NCBI GenBank assembly: GCA_028288775.1
Contig: JAQGHP010000650.1
Span: 1 to 20,102, forward strand
DNA: 20,102 nucleotides
Reading direction: 5' to 3'
Source: Phycisphaerales bacterium
GTDB taxonomy: Bacteria > Planctomycetota > Phycisphaerae > Tepidisphaerales > Tepidisphaeraceae
In this document: positions 1 through 8,312 of the stretch, one piece after another
Numbering within the stretch: position 1 is the stretch's first letter
How the letters are laid out: each line of letters opens with the position of its first letter
Notes under the pieces: model-generated
Seen by the model: the letters and a program-made list of their open reading frames with translations, nothing else
The model's database searches: none
What the model was told of the DNA's origin: nothing
Program-made: the position numbers and the translations under genes

Positions 1-856
1 CACCGGCCCCCGCATGGCGGCAGACACCCTGCCCGATGTGGAAGAACTCCCCGACGCCGAGCTGCTGAAATTCGAAAAGGAACTGCTCGGCTTCTACATC
101 ACCAGCCACCCCCTCACCGAGCACCAGGCGAAACTTGAGCACTACTCCACCGCCAGCAGCAAGGAGGCGGCGACGATCTCCGAAGGCACGGAAGTCACCA
201 TCGGCGGAATGATCAGCCGCGTAAAGAAAAGCGTCACAAAGAACGGTCGCTCCGCGGGCATGACGATGGCGATGATCACGCTAGAGGACCTGGAGGGGCA
301 GATCGACGCCGTGCTGTTTGCGGAGACGCTCACGGATGTGCAGAAGCGCTCCCCCGACGGCGTCGGCTTGGAAAAGATCGTCTTCCTCAAAGGTAAAATC
401 GACCGTCGGCGGGAGACGCCGAGCATCGTCGTCAACGATCTCATTCCCGTGGAAGATGCGGTCGGCCGACTGACCACAATGGTGGCCCTCAAGCTCGACC
501 CCCTGCGGCACAGCGAAGAAGCGCTGGCCCAACTCGAGCAGGCCCTCGCCAGGCACAAGGGGAACGTGGAGGTCTACATTCAGGTAAGCACCGGCCGCGA
601 TCAGAAGGTCACCATGCGGCTCGACCGCGATCGCTTCGTCAGGCCCACGCAGCAATTCGTGGACGACCTGGAGTTGATCCTAAGCCCCGGCAGCGTGCAG
701 CTCTGCGGCCTGGGCACCCGCCGACGAAAGAAGGCGATGCAGCAGCAGCTCTTCAAGGAGGAAGAGCAGTCCGCCGAAGAGTCCACCACTCTAACCGCCC
801 CACCCGTAGCGGACGTTCTCGAAGCGGAAATGGAAATGGCGGAGGATGGGGATTGA
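1..856 (+). CDS. dnaE: DNA polymerase III alpha subunit, C-terminal part (5' end outside window)
   Basis: This is the C-terminal part of the replicative DNA polymerase catalytic subunit. The frame is open from base 2 through the ATG at 14, so that ATG is internal and the gene starts upstream. The stretch LLKFEKELLGFYITSHPL is the classic junction after the helix-hairpin-helix region of bacterial DnaE. It is followed by an OB-fold domain (TEVTIGGMISRVKK ... MTMAMITLEDLEGQIDAVLF ... IVFLKGKIDRR). The tail is acidic (EEEQSAEES ... EAEMEMAEDGD) after a basic, glutamine-rich segment. In well-studied DnaE proteins the C-terminal region contacts the clamp and other holoenzyme subunits. The polymerase and PHP domains are not in the window. 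The gene ends in TGA and faces phoR convergently across a repeat-filled spacer. Confidence 0.95.
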   Translation, partial: TGPRMAADTLPDVEELPDAELLKFEKELLGFYITSHPLTEHQAKLEHYSTASSKEAATISEGTEVTIGGMISRVKKSVTKNGRSAGMTMAMITLEDLEGQIDAVLFAETLTDVQKRSPDGVGLEKIVFLKGKIDRRRETPSIVVNDLIPVEDAVGRLTTMVALKLDPLRHSEEALAQLEQALARHKGNVEVYIQVSTGRDQKVTMRLDRDRFVRPTQQFVDDLELILSPGSVQLCGLGTRRRKKAMQQQLFKEEEQSAEESTTLTAPPVADVLEAEMEMAEDGD

Positions 857-1264
857 TAATTTGGAGAGATCACCGGAAGGCACGAAGGTGTTCTCGGCCT
901 GCCGTGTCGGGCGGTTGAACCATCGTCACTGGCATGGGGCGGAAGAATTGAACCGCCAAGGCGCCAAGACGCCAAGGAAAATGAGGAGAATCGAACGCAG
1001 AGGCGCAGAGGAAAACGCGGAGAAATTCAATTGATCCAACGCCGGATCTCCCGAATCGCCGGGCATGCACCCGTATTTCCTCTCTTTCCTATCTCTGCGC
1101 CTCGGCGTCTCTGCGTTCGATTCAAATCCCCGCTTTCCCTTGGCGTCTTGGCGTCTTGGCGGTTCAACTCCCCTCCCCAATCGCGATAGCGGCCCGGCGC
1201 TTCAGGTACGCCTACGCGCCTCCATGTCTCCGTGGTGAATTCCAGTCCATAAATCTCGCCAAAC
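857..1264. other. 408-base gene-free spacer between convergent dnaE and phoR
   Basis: No convincing gene is seen. Short frames on both strands here are translations of repeats. The spacer holds a long inverted repeat (948-1167) and, at 1219-1239, a separate fragment containing TCTCCGTGGTGAA that looks like part of another short-unit repeat family. The stretches 857-947 and 1168-1218 show nothing recognisable. Because both neighbouring genes end here, bidirectional termination is the simplest role. Confidence 0.7.
948..1167. repeat. Composite inverted repeat of CGCCAAG and GCAGAGGC units
   Basis: The outer arms 948-977 and 1138-1167 are reverse complements at 29 of 30 positions. Each consists of tandem CGCCAAG-like units flanked by TTGAACCG. 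The inner arms 988-1011 and 1093-1123 match over a 14-base core (GAATCGAACGCAGA and its complement at 1110-1123), and the right arm carries about one extra unit. About 80 bases separate the arms. The RNA could fold into a long, slightly asymmetric hairpin between the convergent dnaE and phoR genes. Confidence 0.85.
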
Positions 1265-3034
1265 TTATTCATCCGTCGGCACCGGGATTTTCAGGCGGAA
1301 GCGGGAGCCGGAGCCGGGGGTGCTGGCGACGTCGATGCTGCCTCCGTGGACCTGGGCGATGTGCTTGACGATCGACAGGCCAAGGCCGGTGCCGCCCATG
1401 TCGCGGGAGCGGGAGCGGTCCACGCGGTAGAAGCGCTCGAAGATGCGCTCCAGATCGGCCATGGGGATGCCGATGCCGTTATCGGAAACTTCCACCGCGA
1501 CGTGCCCATTTTCGGCCCACACGCTCACGCTTACGCGGCCCTGCTCGGGCGTGTACTTGATGGCGTTGTCGACCAGATTGCTCACGGCGCGTTCGAGGTA
1601 ATCGGGGTTGGCCGAGACACGCGGCAGCGGGCCGTTGATGTCCACCGTGAGCGCCTGATTCTTCTTCTGCGACGCGGGGGCCAGCAGGTCGGTGACGCGG
1701 CGAGTCAGCGAGCCCAAATCCACGCTCACCCGCCGGGGCATTTCCGGCGAACTTTCCAGCCGCGACAGCTCCAGCAAGTCGTTCACGAGGTTCGTGAGCT
1801 GATCGACATGGCGGGCGATCGTCGTAAGAAATTTGGGACCGGCGACGGGGTCGCTCATCGCGCCGTCGCGGAGGGTCTCAGTGAACCCCTTGATAACCGT
1901 CAGCGGCGTGCGCAGCTCGTGGCTGACGTTGGCGACGAATTCCTTGCGCAGCTCCTGGTAGCGCACCGACCGCGTGGTGTCGTGCGCGACGAGGACCAGG
2001 CCCTCGGTCTTTCCCGTCGCGGGGTATGGGCACGCCGCGACTTCCAGGTAGTGCCCCGCGACGAGGCTCACCTGGAAAAGCCGGCGCTCGCCTCCGGCGA
2101 GCACTTCGCCCGCGGCGCGGAGGATGGGCTCGTTGCGCACCAGCTCCCACAGCGCCTTGCCTTGCGCCCCCTCGGCGGGGAAATCGAGCAGCTCGGCGGC
2201 CTTGTCGTTGACGAGGATGATGCGCTGCCGCAGGTCGGTCGCGATGACGCCCTCGCTCATGCTGCCGACTATCGCGAGGAGCTCGCCGCGTTCGCGGGCG
2301 AGCTGGGTGACGAGGGTGCTCAGTGAGTCGGCCATGGTGTTGAGTGCGGTGCTGAGGGTGGCGAGCTCCCCATCCGCTTCGGGAAGAAGTCGGCGGTGCA
2401 TTTGCCCCCGGGAAATCGCCTCCGCGAATGACGCAAGCTCGCGCACCGGCGCGGCCTGCCGGCTGGCGAACCAATAGCAAATCGCCGCCGCGATCCCCAT
2501 CGCCGACAGCGCGACCCCGGCGAGCGTGCCGTAGAGGAGGTGCAGCTCGCGATCGAGCTCGGACAAGTGAACAGATAGCCGCACGAAGTACGTGGTGCCG
2601 CTGGGCGTCTGCGCCCGGCGGGCAAGGTACAAGAGGTCCGACCCGACCGTCGCGCTGTGGCGGATGCTGTACCCTACGCCGTTCGTCGCGGCCTCGACAA
2701 TTTCCGGCCGCAGGCGATGGTTCTCCATCTGGCCGGCGTCGCTTTCGTTGTCGCCGATGACCTTCCCGTCGTCCCCGATGACGGTAACGCGGCAGCCCAG
2801 CCCCTTACCCAGCTCGCCGACCATCGCGTTCACAGATCCGGTCCGCCCCGCCGCCAGTTCGGGAGAGACCCGGTCGGCGACGAGCACGGATTCTTCGGTC
2901 AGCGTCTGCCGGGCGTGGTCGAGGAAAGCCCAGCGGAATCGCAGCGCCGAGAACACCCCCACCGCCCCCGTCGCGGCGCAGATCAACACAAGGTAAGGCA
3001 GGAACAGTCGGCGAAAGAAGCGGCTGGAAAGCAA
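1265..3034 (-). CDS. phoR: Phosphate-regulon sensor histidine kinase PhoR
   Basis: 589-residue membrane sensor kinase that would phosphorylate PhoB when phosphate is scarce. In order: transmembrane helix about 11-33, an extracytoplasmic region of about 130 residues, second helix about 167-190, HAMP-like linker to about 245, PAS domain about 250-350, HisKA with phospho-acceptor H372 in VSHELRTPLT, and the ATPase domain with N box (NLVDNAIKYTP, 486-496), G1 (DNGIGIP, 518-524), F box (FERFYRVD) and G2 (GGTGLGL, 547-553). The large sensor region between two helices resembles Bacillus-type PhoR more than the short E. coli one. The start is TTG at 3034; an in-frame TAG lies 15 bases upstream and there is only a weak GAG ribosome site, so translation may be inefficient. 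It is downstream of phoB and separated from it by a 198-base spacer with a hairpin, unusual for this pair. Confidence 0.93.
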   Translation of the reverse strand: MLSSRFFRRLFLPYLVLICAATGAVGVFSALRFRWAFLDHARQTLTEESVLVADRVSPELAAGRTGSVNAMVGELGKGLGCRVTVIGDDGKVIGDNESDAGQMENHRLRPEIVEAATNGVGYSIRHSATVGSDLLYLARRAQTPSGTTYFVRLSVHLSELDRELHLLYGTLAGVALSAMGIAAAICYWFASRQAAPVRELASFAEAISRGQMHRRLLPEADGELATLSTALNTMADSLSTLVTQLARERGELLAIVGSMSEGVIATDLRQRIILVNDKAAELLDFPAEGAQGKALWELVRNEPILRAAGEVLAGGERRLFQVSLVAGHYLEVAACPYPATGKTEGLVLVAHDTTRSVRYQELRKEFVANVSHELRTPLTVIKGFTETLRDGAMSDPVAGPKFLTTIARHVDQLTNLVNDLLELSRLESSPEMPRRVSVDLGSLTRRVTDLLAPASQKKNQALTVDINGPLPRVSANPDYLERAVSNLVDNAIKYTPEQGRVSVSVWAENGHVAVEVSDNGIGIPMADLERIFERFYRVDRSRSRDMGGTGLGLSIVKHIAQVHGGSIDVASTPGSGSRFRLKIPVPTDE

Positions 3035-3071
3035 AGTGAGCTCTTGCTAAAACGTCACCCCTCCGAGGCGG

Positions 3072-3168
3072 AATCCACGAAGGAACACGAAAGAGAACAC
3101 GAATGCACACGAATGAAGGAAGCCTTCTTCGTGCGCCTTCGTGTCCATCTTCGTGTCCTTCGTGGATT
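3072..3168. repeat. Tight hairpin of GAACACGAA units between phoB and phoR
   Basis: Left arm 3072-3119 and right arm 3123-3168 are near-complementary (about 85 percent, with small indels) around a 3-base loop, with GAAGG-AAG-CCTTC at the tip. Each arm contains four to five degenerate GAACACGAA-type units. On the minus strand it follows the phoB stop by about 65 bases and precedes the phoR start by about 40 bases. It could stabilise the phoB message or reduce read-through into phoR. Confidence 0.85.
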
Positions 3169-3173
3169 TCCCG

Positions 3174-3228
3174 TTTCGGATTTGGTCATTCGGATTTGAT
3201 TCGGGTTTCGGGGATTCGGATTTCGGAC
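3174..3228. repeat. Short tandem array of ATTCGGATTT-type units
   Basis: Four to five imperfect copies of ATTCGGATTT lie between the phoB stop and the adjoining hairpin, for example at 3175-3184, 3188-3197 and 3213-3222. They are separated by a few bases and are in one orientation. No inverted partner is visible in this window, unlike the other short-unit families. Confidence 0.7.
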
Positions 3229-3232
3229 TTTC

Positions 3233-3928
3233 TCAAGCGTCCAATGCGGTCCTGAATTTATACCCGAAGCCGCGCACCGTTTCGATCTGGTCCGCGCCGC
3301 TGCCGAGCTTGCGGCGGATGGCGGTGATGTGGACGTCCACCGTCCGGTCGAACACCGCCGCGTCATTGCCGAGGGCGGCGTCGAGGATTTCATCGCGGCT
3401 GAAGACCCGCCCCGGGCGGCCGGCCAGGAATTGTAGGATCTTGAACTCGGTCGCAGTCAACGTCACGCGCTGCCCGCGGCAGGTGACCTCGTGGCCCTGC
3501 AAATCGATCTCCAAATTCCCGCTGCGAATGACCTGCGGCGCCTCCTGCTGCGCGGACGCCCGGCGCAAGACCGCCTTCACGCGGGCCACCACTTCACGCG
3601 GGCTGAAGGGCTTGGTGATGTAGTCGTCCGCGCCCAGTTCGAGGCCGACGATGCGGTCGGCCTCGGTCGCCTTGGCCGTCAGCATGATGACCGGGATGCG
3701 CCCGACTTTCTGGTCGGCGCGCAGGCGCTGGCAGATCTGCAAGCCGTCGATGCCGGGCATCATCAAGTCCAAGACGACCAGGTCCGGCCGGTGCCGCGTC
3801 GCGACGTCCAGCCCCGCCTGCCCATCGCTGGCGGCGATGACGTCGTAGCCTTCCTTTTCCAGGTTGTAACGCACGAGGTCGATGAGATCCTTCTCATCGT
3901 CGATTACCAGAATTGTCCCTTTACTCAT
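3233..3928 (-). CDS. phoB: Phosphate-regulon response regulator PhoB (OmpR/PhoB family)
   Basis: 231-residue transcription factor that binds Pho boxes once phosphorylated. The receiver domain (about 5-120) shows the acidic pair D10-D11, phospho-acceptor D54 in VVLDLMMPG, the threonine in MLTAK and the conserved lysine K106 in YITKPFSP. A winged-helix DNA-binding domain follows (about 133-228: LTATEFKILQFLAGRPGRVFSRDEIL ... VDVHITAIRRKLG ... VRGFGYKF). The start is the ATG at 3926-3928, preceded by AAGGAA at good spacing. The frame stays open upstream to 4141, but that stretch is low-complexity basic sequence overlapping phoU and is not coding. phoU ends 118 bases upstream, and no obvious Pho box was seen in that gap. 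Confidence 0.95.
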   Translation of the reverse strand: MSKGTILVIDDEKDLIDLVRYNLEKEGYDVIAASDGQAGLDVATRHRPDLVVLDLMMPGIDGLQICQRLRADQKVGRIPVIMLTAKATEADRIVGLELGADDYITKPFSPREVVARVKAVLRRASAQQEAPQVIRSGNLEIDLQGHEVTCRGQRVTLTATEFKILQFLAGRPGRVFSRDEILDAALGNDAAVFDRTVDVHITAIRRKLGSGADQIETVRGFGYKFRTALDA

Positions 3929-4046
3929 TGCAATTCCTTTTTCATAGACGCCAAGCCCCGCGCAACGTGCTGCCCCGTCCTCTAACCAGAATTCCTGTCC
4001 AAGCCGACGCCCGCCGTCGGCGGAGCGCCCGGCCCTCGGAGTCAAA

Positions 4047-4781
4047 TCATTTCGCCGGCGCGCCGTCCCCGTTGGGCGCGTTTTGTGCCGTGGAATCAAA
4101 CGCGCGGCCGACGTCGCCCGCGTGCCGCGAGGGCCGGGCATGACGGATGTCGCGGCCCTGAATCCAGTAAATCACTTCCTCGGCGATGTTCGTCGCGTGG
4201 TCGCCGATGCGCTCCAGGTTCCGTGCCATGAGGATCAGCGAAAGGCACTGCTGGATCGTGCGGGGGTCGCTCATCATATGCGTGAGGAGCACGCGGAAGA
4301 TCTGGTCGCGGAACGCGTCCACCTGATCTTCCTGCTCCAGTACCTGCTCGGCCAGCTTCACGTCGCGCCCCGCCATCGCCGACAGGCTGTTGCGCACCAT
4401 CTTCTGCGCCACGCCCGCCATGATCGGCAGATCGACCAGCGGCTTGATCGGCGGTCCTTCCAGCGCGTAACGGGTGTTCTGGCAAATGTTGATCGCCTGG
4501 TCTGCGATGCGCTCCAGCTCTCCCCCGATGCGCGAAGCCATGAACAGGAACCGCGCGTCGCTGGCCACGGGCTGCTGGAGGGTGGTGAGCTTCACGGCCC
4601 AGTCGTCCACCTCGACCTGCATTTTGTTGACGTCGTTTTCCCGGGCGTACACTTCCGCCGCCAGCGATTCGTTCCGCTCGCCGTACGCGCGCACCGCGGT
4701 CTGGATCATCGACTCGGCGGTCGAGCCCATCATGATGATCCGCTTGAACAGCTCGTCCAGTTGTTCGTCGAAGTGACGCAT
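4047..4781 (-). CDS. phoU: Phosphate transport system regulator PhoU
   Basis: 244-residue cytoplasmic helical protein. In known systems PhoU links the state of the PstSCAB transporter to PhoR and keeps the regulon off in high phosphate. Two PhoU repeats are visible, each with the metal-binding motif: ERIADQAINI (90-99) and ERIGDHATNI (190-199). The N-terminus MRHFDEQLDELFKRIIMMGS is typical. About 35 residues after the second repeat (from GRDIRHARPSRH to the end) form a low-complexity tail beyond the usual length. The ATG at 4781 is preceded by GGGAG with about 7 bases of spacing. It lies between pstB and phoB, the common order, but a repeat hairpin separates it from pstB. Confidence 0.94.
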   Translation of the reverse strand: MRHFDEQLDELFKRIIMMGSTAESMIQTAVRAYGERNESLAAEVYARENDVNKMQVEVDDWAVKLTTLQQPVASDARFLFMASRIGGELERIADQAINICQNTRYALEGPPIKPLVDLPIMAGVAQKMVRNSLSAMAGRDVKLAEQVLEQEDQVDAFRDQIFRVLLTHMMSDPRTIQQCLSLILMARNLERIGDHATNIAEEVIYWIQGRDIRHARPSRHAGDVGRAFDSTAQNAPNGDGAPAK

Positions 4782-4797
4782 GGGAAACTCCCTAGCA

Positions 4798-4893
4798 GTT
4801 GCTGGTTGTTAGTTGCTGGTTGCTGGTAAAAACCAGCAAACGTGTTCTCTTCTCTTTGCCTTTACCAGCAACCAGCAACTAGAAACCAGCAAC
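4798..4893. repeat. Inverted repeat of CCAGCAA units between pstB and phoU
   Basis: The 33-base arms at 4798-4830 and 4861-4893 are complementary at 31 of 33 positions and enclose a 30-base loop. Each arm is built from four short units of the GTTGCTGG / CCAGCAAC type, and part of another unit lies in the loop. It sits 10 bases after the pstB stop on the minus strand and ends 16 bases before the phoU start, so it is transcribed inside the operon and could attenuate or process the message. Confidence 0.88.
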
Positions 4894-4903
4894 CTTCCAA
4901 AAA

Positions 4904-5896
<993 letters not shown>

Positions 5897-5906
5897 TGCC
5901 CTTCCA

Positions 5907-6770
5907 CTATTTTTTGCCCGTCAGCGCCCGCGCCGTCATGCGCACGATCAGGTTCAACGCGAAAATAAGAAGCAGCAGAATGAGGATACCCGCCCACGCC
6001 AGGCGGTGCTCCTCGGGATAGGGCGACCTGGCGGCGTTGTTGTAGATCTCAACCGTCAGAGAAGGGAACGGGCGTATCGGGTTCGTCACCAGGAAGCGGC
6101 TGGCCAGCGCGGTGAAGAGCAGCGGCGCAGTCTCCCCGGCGACCCGGGCAATGGCCAGCATGATCCCCGTTATCACGCTGCCCGCCGCGGCCGGAAGCAC
6201 GACTTTCAGGATCGTCGTCGCCTTCGTCGCGCCCAGCGCCACGGATGCCTCGCGATAGCTGCGCGGGACCAGCAGCAGCATCTCCTCCGTAGTCCGCGCC
6301 ACGAGGGGTATCATGATGAAGGCCAAAGCGAGCGCGCCCGCAAAGCCATTGTAATTTCCCAGCGGCACCACCAGCAGCTCATACCCGAGGATGCCCACCA
6401 CAATGCTCGGCACGCCCGTCAGCACGTCCGCTATGAACCGCACGTACGTGGCCATCCGCGAACCCGAGCTGTACTCGGCCAGGTAGATGCCCGTCAGCAT
6501 GCCGGTCGGAATCCCCACGAGACTCGCCAGTCCGATGAGGATCAGCGTGCCGACGATCCCATTGAGCATCCCGCCCGGGAAGCCATCGGCACCGGCCGGG
6601 ACGGGGTTTCGCGTGAAGAAATCGACCGAAACCGACTTGTAGCCGATCGAAACGAGATACCCAGTCACCAGCCCGAGCACGCCAATGATGATGGCCGTGA
6701 ACGCCACGCACAGGCCAAGCATGATCTGGCTCTTGGTGCGGGTGTAGGTTTCGTATGCGGTCATGGCCAT
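5907..6770 (-). CDS. pstA: Phosphate ABC transporter permease PstA
   Basis: 287-residue inner-membrane permease, one half of the phosphate channel with PstC. About six membrane segments can be seen: about 17-42, 70-96, 117-137, 143-165, 195-220 and 259-280. The ABC-permease EAA loop that contacts PstB is at about 174-193 (EASVALGATKATTILKVVLP), and the family motif ARVAGETAPLLFTA follows. Length is normal for the family. The start chosen is ATG at 6770, one base after the pstC stop; the ATG at 6764 (third residue) is equally possible. The tight spacing to pstC and pstB (10 bases) implies one transcript and coupled translation. Confidence 0.93.
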   Translation of the reverse strand: MAMTAYETYTRTKSQIMLGLCVAFTAIIIGVLGLVTGYLVSIGYKSVSVDFFTRNPVPAGADGFPGGMLNGIVGTLILIGLASLVGIPTGMLTGIYLAEYSSGSRMATYVRFIADVLTGVPSIVVGILGYELLVVPLGNYNGFAGALALAFIMIPLVARTTEEMLLLVPRSYREASVALGATKATTILKVVLPAAAGSVITGIMLAIARVAGETAPLLFTALASRFLVTNPIRPFPSLTVEIYNNAARSPYPEEHRLAWAGILILLLLIFALNLIVRMTARALTGKK

Positions 6771-6771
6771 G

Positions 6772-8220
6772 TTAGTGCGCCCCCGCCGCCCGCGATTTGC
6801 CGCCGACCACCAAATAGCGCGCGACGACGTTGAACGTCAGAGACATGAACAGCAGGAGCAGGCCAATTTCCAGCAATGCCGAAGTGTGCAATTGCGTATC
6901 CGCCTCGGCGAACTCATTGGCAAGCACGCTCGCCATCGTCAGGGCCGGCGCGAAGAGCGTGCTGTGGATTTGCGGGCTGTTGCCGATGACCATCGCGACC
7001 GCCATCGTCTCGCCCGCGGCCCGGGCGAGCCCGAGCATGATCGCCCCGAACAGCCCGCTCTTCCCGTAATGGAGCATGGCCCAGGAGCTCTGCCACCACG
7101 TCGCGCCCAGCGCCTGCGTTCCCTCGATCTGGATCCGCGGGACCGCACGGAGCACGTCGCGGCCGATCGCCGTGATAATCGGTAGGATCATGACCCCAAG
7201 GATGACGCCCGCGCAGAACATATCGCGGCCGGTGGGCGCGCCGTCCGTGTGAAGAAATCGCAGGAAAGGCACATACCCGAAAAAGTTATTGAGCGGCGGC
7301 TCCAGCGTCCCCTGCAGGAACGGGGTCACCATGAACAGCCCCCAAATCCCGTAGGCAATGCTCGGAATCGCAGCAAGAAATTCGATCAGGAAGGACATGA
7401 TCGCGACTGCGCTGGGCGCCAGCCAGTACAGCAACGCGCTGCCGCTCAAGCCGAAGGCCACAGACCGCGCCCACGAAATTCCCAAAGTGCTACGGCATAG
7501 GATAACGATCAGGATCACAACGGCGGCGTGCACAGGGATTTCAATCTCCCGGCGGGTCCCAATGCGCGGGTCTTCAAAACGCCAGGCGATCCACATCAGC
7601 ACGCAGGTCAGGACGATGCCGATCAGGACGCCAATGAATCCAAAAAGCGGGCTGTGGTCGATCCCCGCCGCCAGCGCGATCGTCAGGAGCATTCCCACGA
7701 TCCCACATTTCACGAATGTCGGCGTCAGCCATGGCCCCACCCGCACGAGGAACAGCGCCGCCCCCAGGCTCAGCGGGACCGCGATCACCAGCGCGACCAT
7801 CGAACTTACAACCGTTCCATAAATTACCGGCAGCGCGCCGAACGCGGGCGGGATGATTTCCTTCGCGGCGTCGTCCCGGCTGGTGGTGACGTTCCCCTCC
7901 TCGTCGATCATCTTCCCCTGAGCGTTGCGCTTGGGCACTTCGCGCTCGTTGGGCCGCCAGGAGCTTCCCGTAATGAACTTCAGCCCGAACGTCCGGATGC
8001 TCGGGACCGCGGCAACGAAGAGAATTCCCACCAGGGCGACCAGCATCAGAAGGACGATCGCCGCACTCCCGTGTACCAGCGTCGAGAGGACGACGTCCGC
8101 CCCGATTCGCCGATCGGACGCCTTGAAGATATCCTCCGACCCTCCGATGCCGCCGACGTCCCCCACGTAGCCCTTTATGGGCTCAGGCACGCCGGGACCG
8201 ATGGAGGGAAAAGTCGACAT
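6772..8220 (-). CDS. pstC: Phosphate ABC transporter permease PstC, enlarged form
   Basis: Inner-membrane permease partner of PstA. Family signatures are clear: PVIYGTVVSSMVALVIAVPLSLGAALFL (131-158), FLIEFLAAIPSIAYGIWGLF (277-296), the EAA loop with EGTQALGATWWQS (366-378), and LARAAGETMAVAMVIGN (398-414). At 482 residues it is well above the usual length of about 300-330. Extra sequence lies in two places. A hydrophilic stretch at about 89-127 follows the first helix. About 110 residues at 165-275, between the usual second and third helices, contain three or four more hydrophobic segments (168-186, 191-213, 229-243, 251-270). The N-terminal 45 residues are cytoplasmic and glycine-rich. The ATG at 8220 has GGTGG upstream. 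It is 92 bases downstream of pstS across a GC-rich hairpin. Confidence 0.92.
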   Translation of the reverse strand: MSTFPSIGPGVPEPIKGYVGDVGGIGGSEDIFKASDRRIGADVVLSTLVHGSAAIVLLMLVALVGILFVAAVPSIRTFGLKFITGSSWRPNEREVPKRNAQGKMIDEEGNVTTSRDDAAKEIIPPAFGALPVIYGTVVSSMVALVIAVPLSLGAALFLVRVGPWLTPTFVKCGIVGMLLTIALAAGIDHSPLFGFIGVLIGIVLTCVLMWIAWRFEDPRIGTRREIEIPVHAAVVILIVILCRSTLGISWARSVAFGLSGSALLYWLAPSAVAIMSFLIEFLAAIPSIAYGIWGLFMVTPFLQGTLEPPLNNFFGYVPFLRFLHTDGAPTGRDMFCAGVILGVMILPIITAIGRDVLRAVPRIQIEGTQALGATWWQSSWAMLHYGKSGLFGAIMLGLARAAGETMAVAMVIGNSPQIHSTLFAPALTMASVLANEFAEADTQLHTSALLEIGLLLLFMSLTFNVVARYLVVGGKSRAAGAH

Positions 8221-8257
8221 CGCAAAGCCACCAAAATTCGTGATACAAAATGGGGAG

Positions 8258-8291
8258 GCGGGCGGCCGAGTTTGCAGGCCCTGCCGCCCGC
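8258..8291 (-). terminator. GC-rich hairpin between pstS and pstC (attenuator or message-stabilising structure)
   Basis: A perfect 9-base stem (GCGGGCGGC at 8258-8266 and GCCGCCCGC at 8283-8291) encloses a 16-base loop. On the transcribed minus strand it is followed by CTCCCCATTTTG, with only a short T run and not directly after the stem. It lies 21 bases after the pstS stop. An intercistronic structure here would let the abundant binding protein be made in excess over the membrane components, as in other pst operons. Confidence 0.55.
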
Positions 8292-8312
8292 TTTCCGCAA
8301 TTCCTTCAACCC

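Noticed and set aside
1346..2326. 326-residue plus-strand open frame opposite phoR
   Set aside because: Mirror of the kinase domain coding sequence with H/D/R-rich low-complexity translation and no family features.
3929..4046. Possible separate PhoB promoter with Pho box in the phoU-phoB gap
   Set aside because: No 7+4+7 direct repeat or convincing -35/-10 pair is visible in the 118-base gap.
3929..4141. 71-residue N-terminal extension of PhoB
   Set aside because: Translation is arginine-rich and overlaps the end of phoU; the internal ATG at 3928 has a good AAGGAA site and starts exactly where the receiver domain should.
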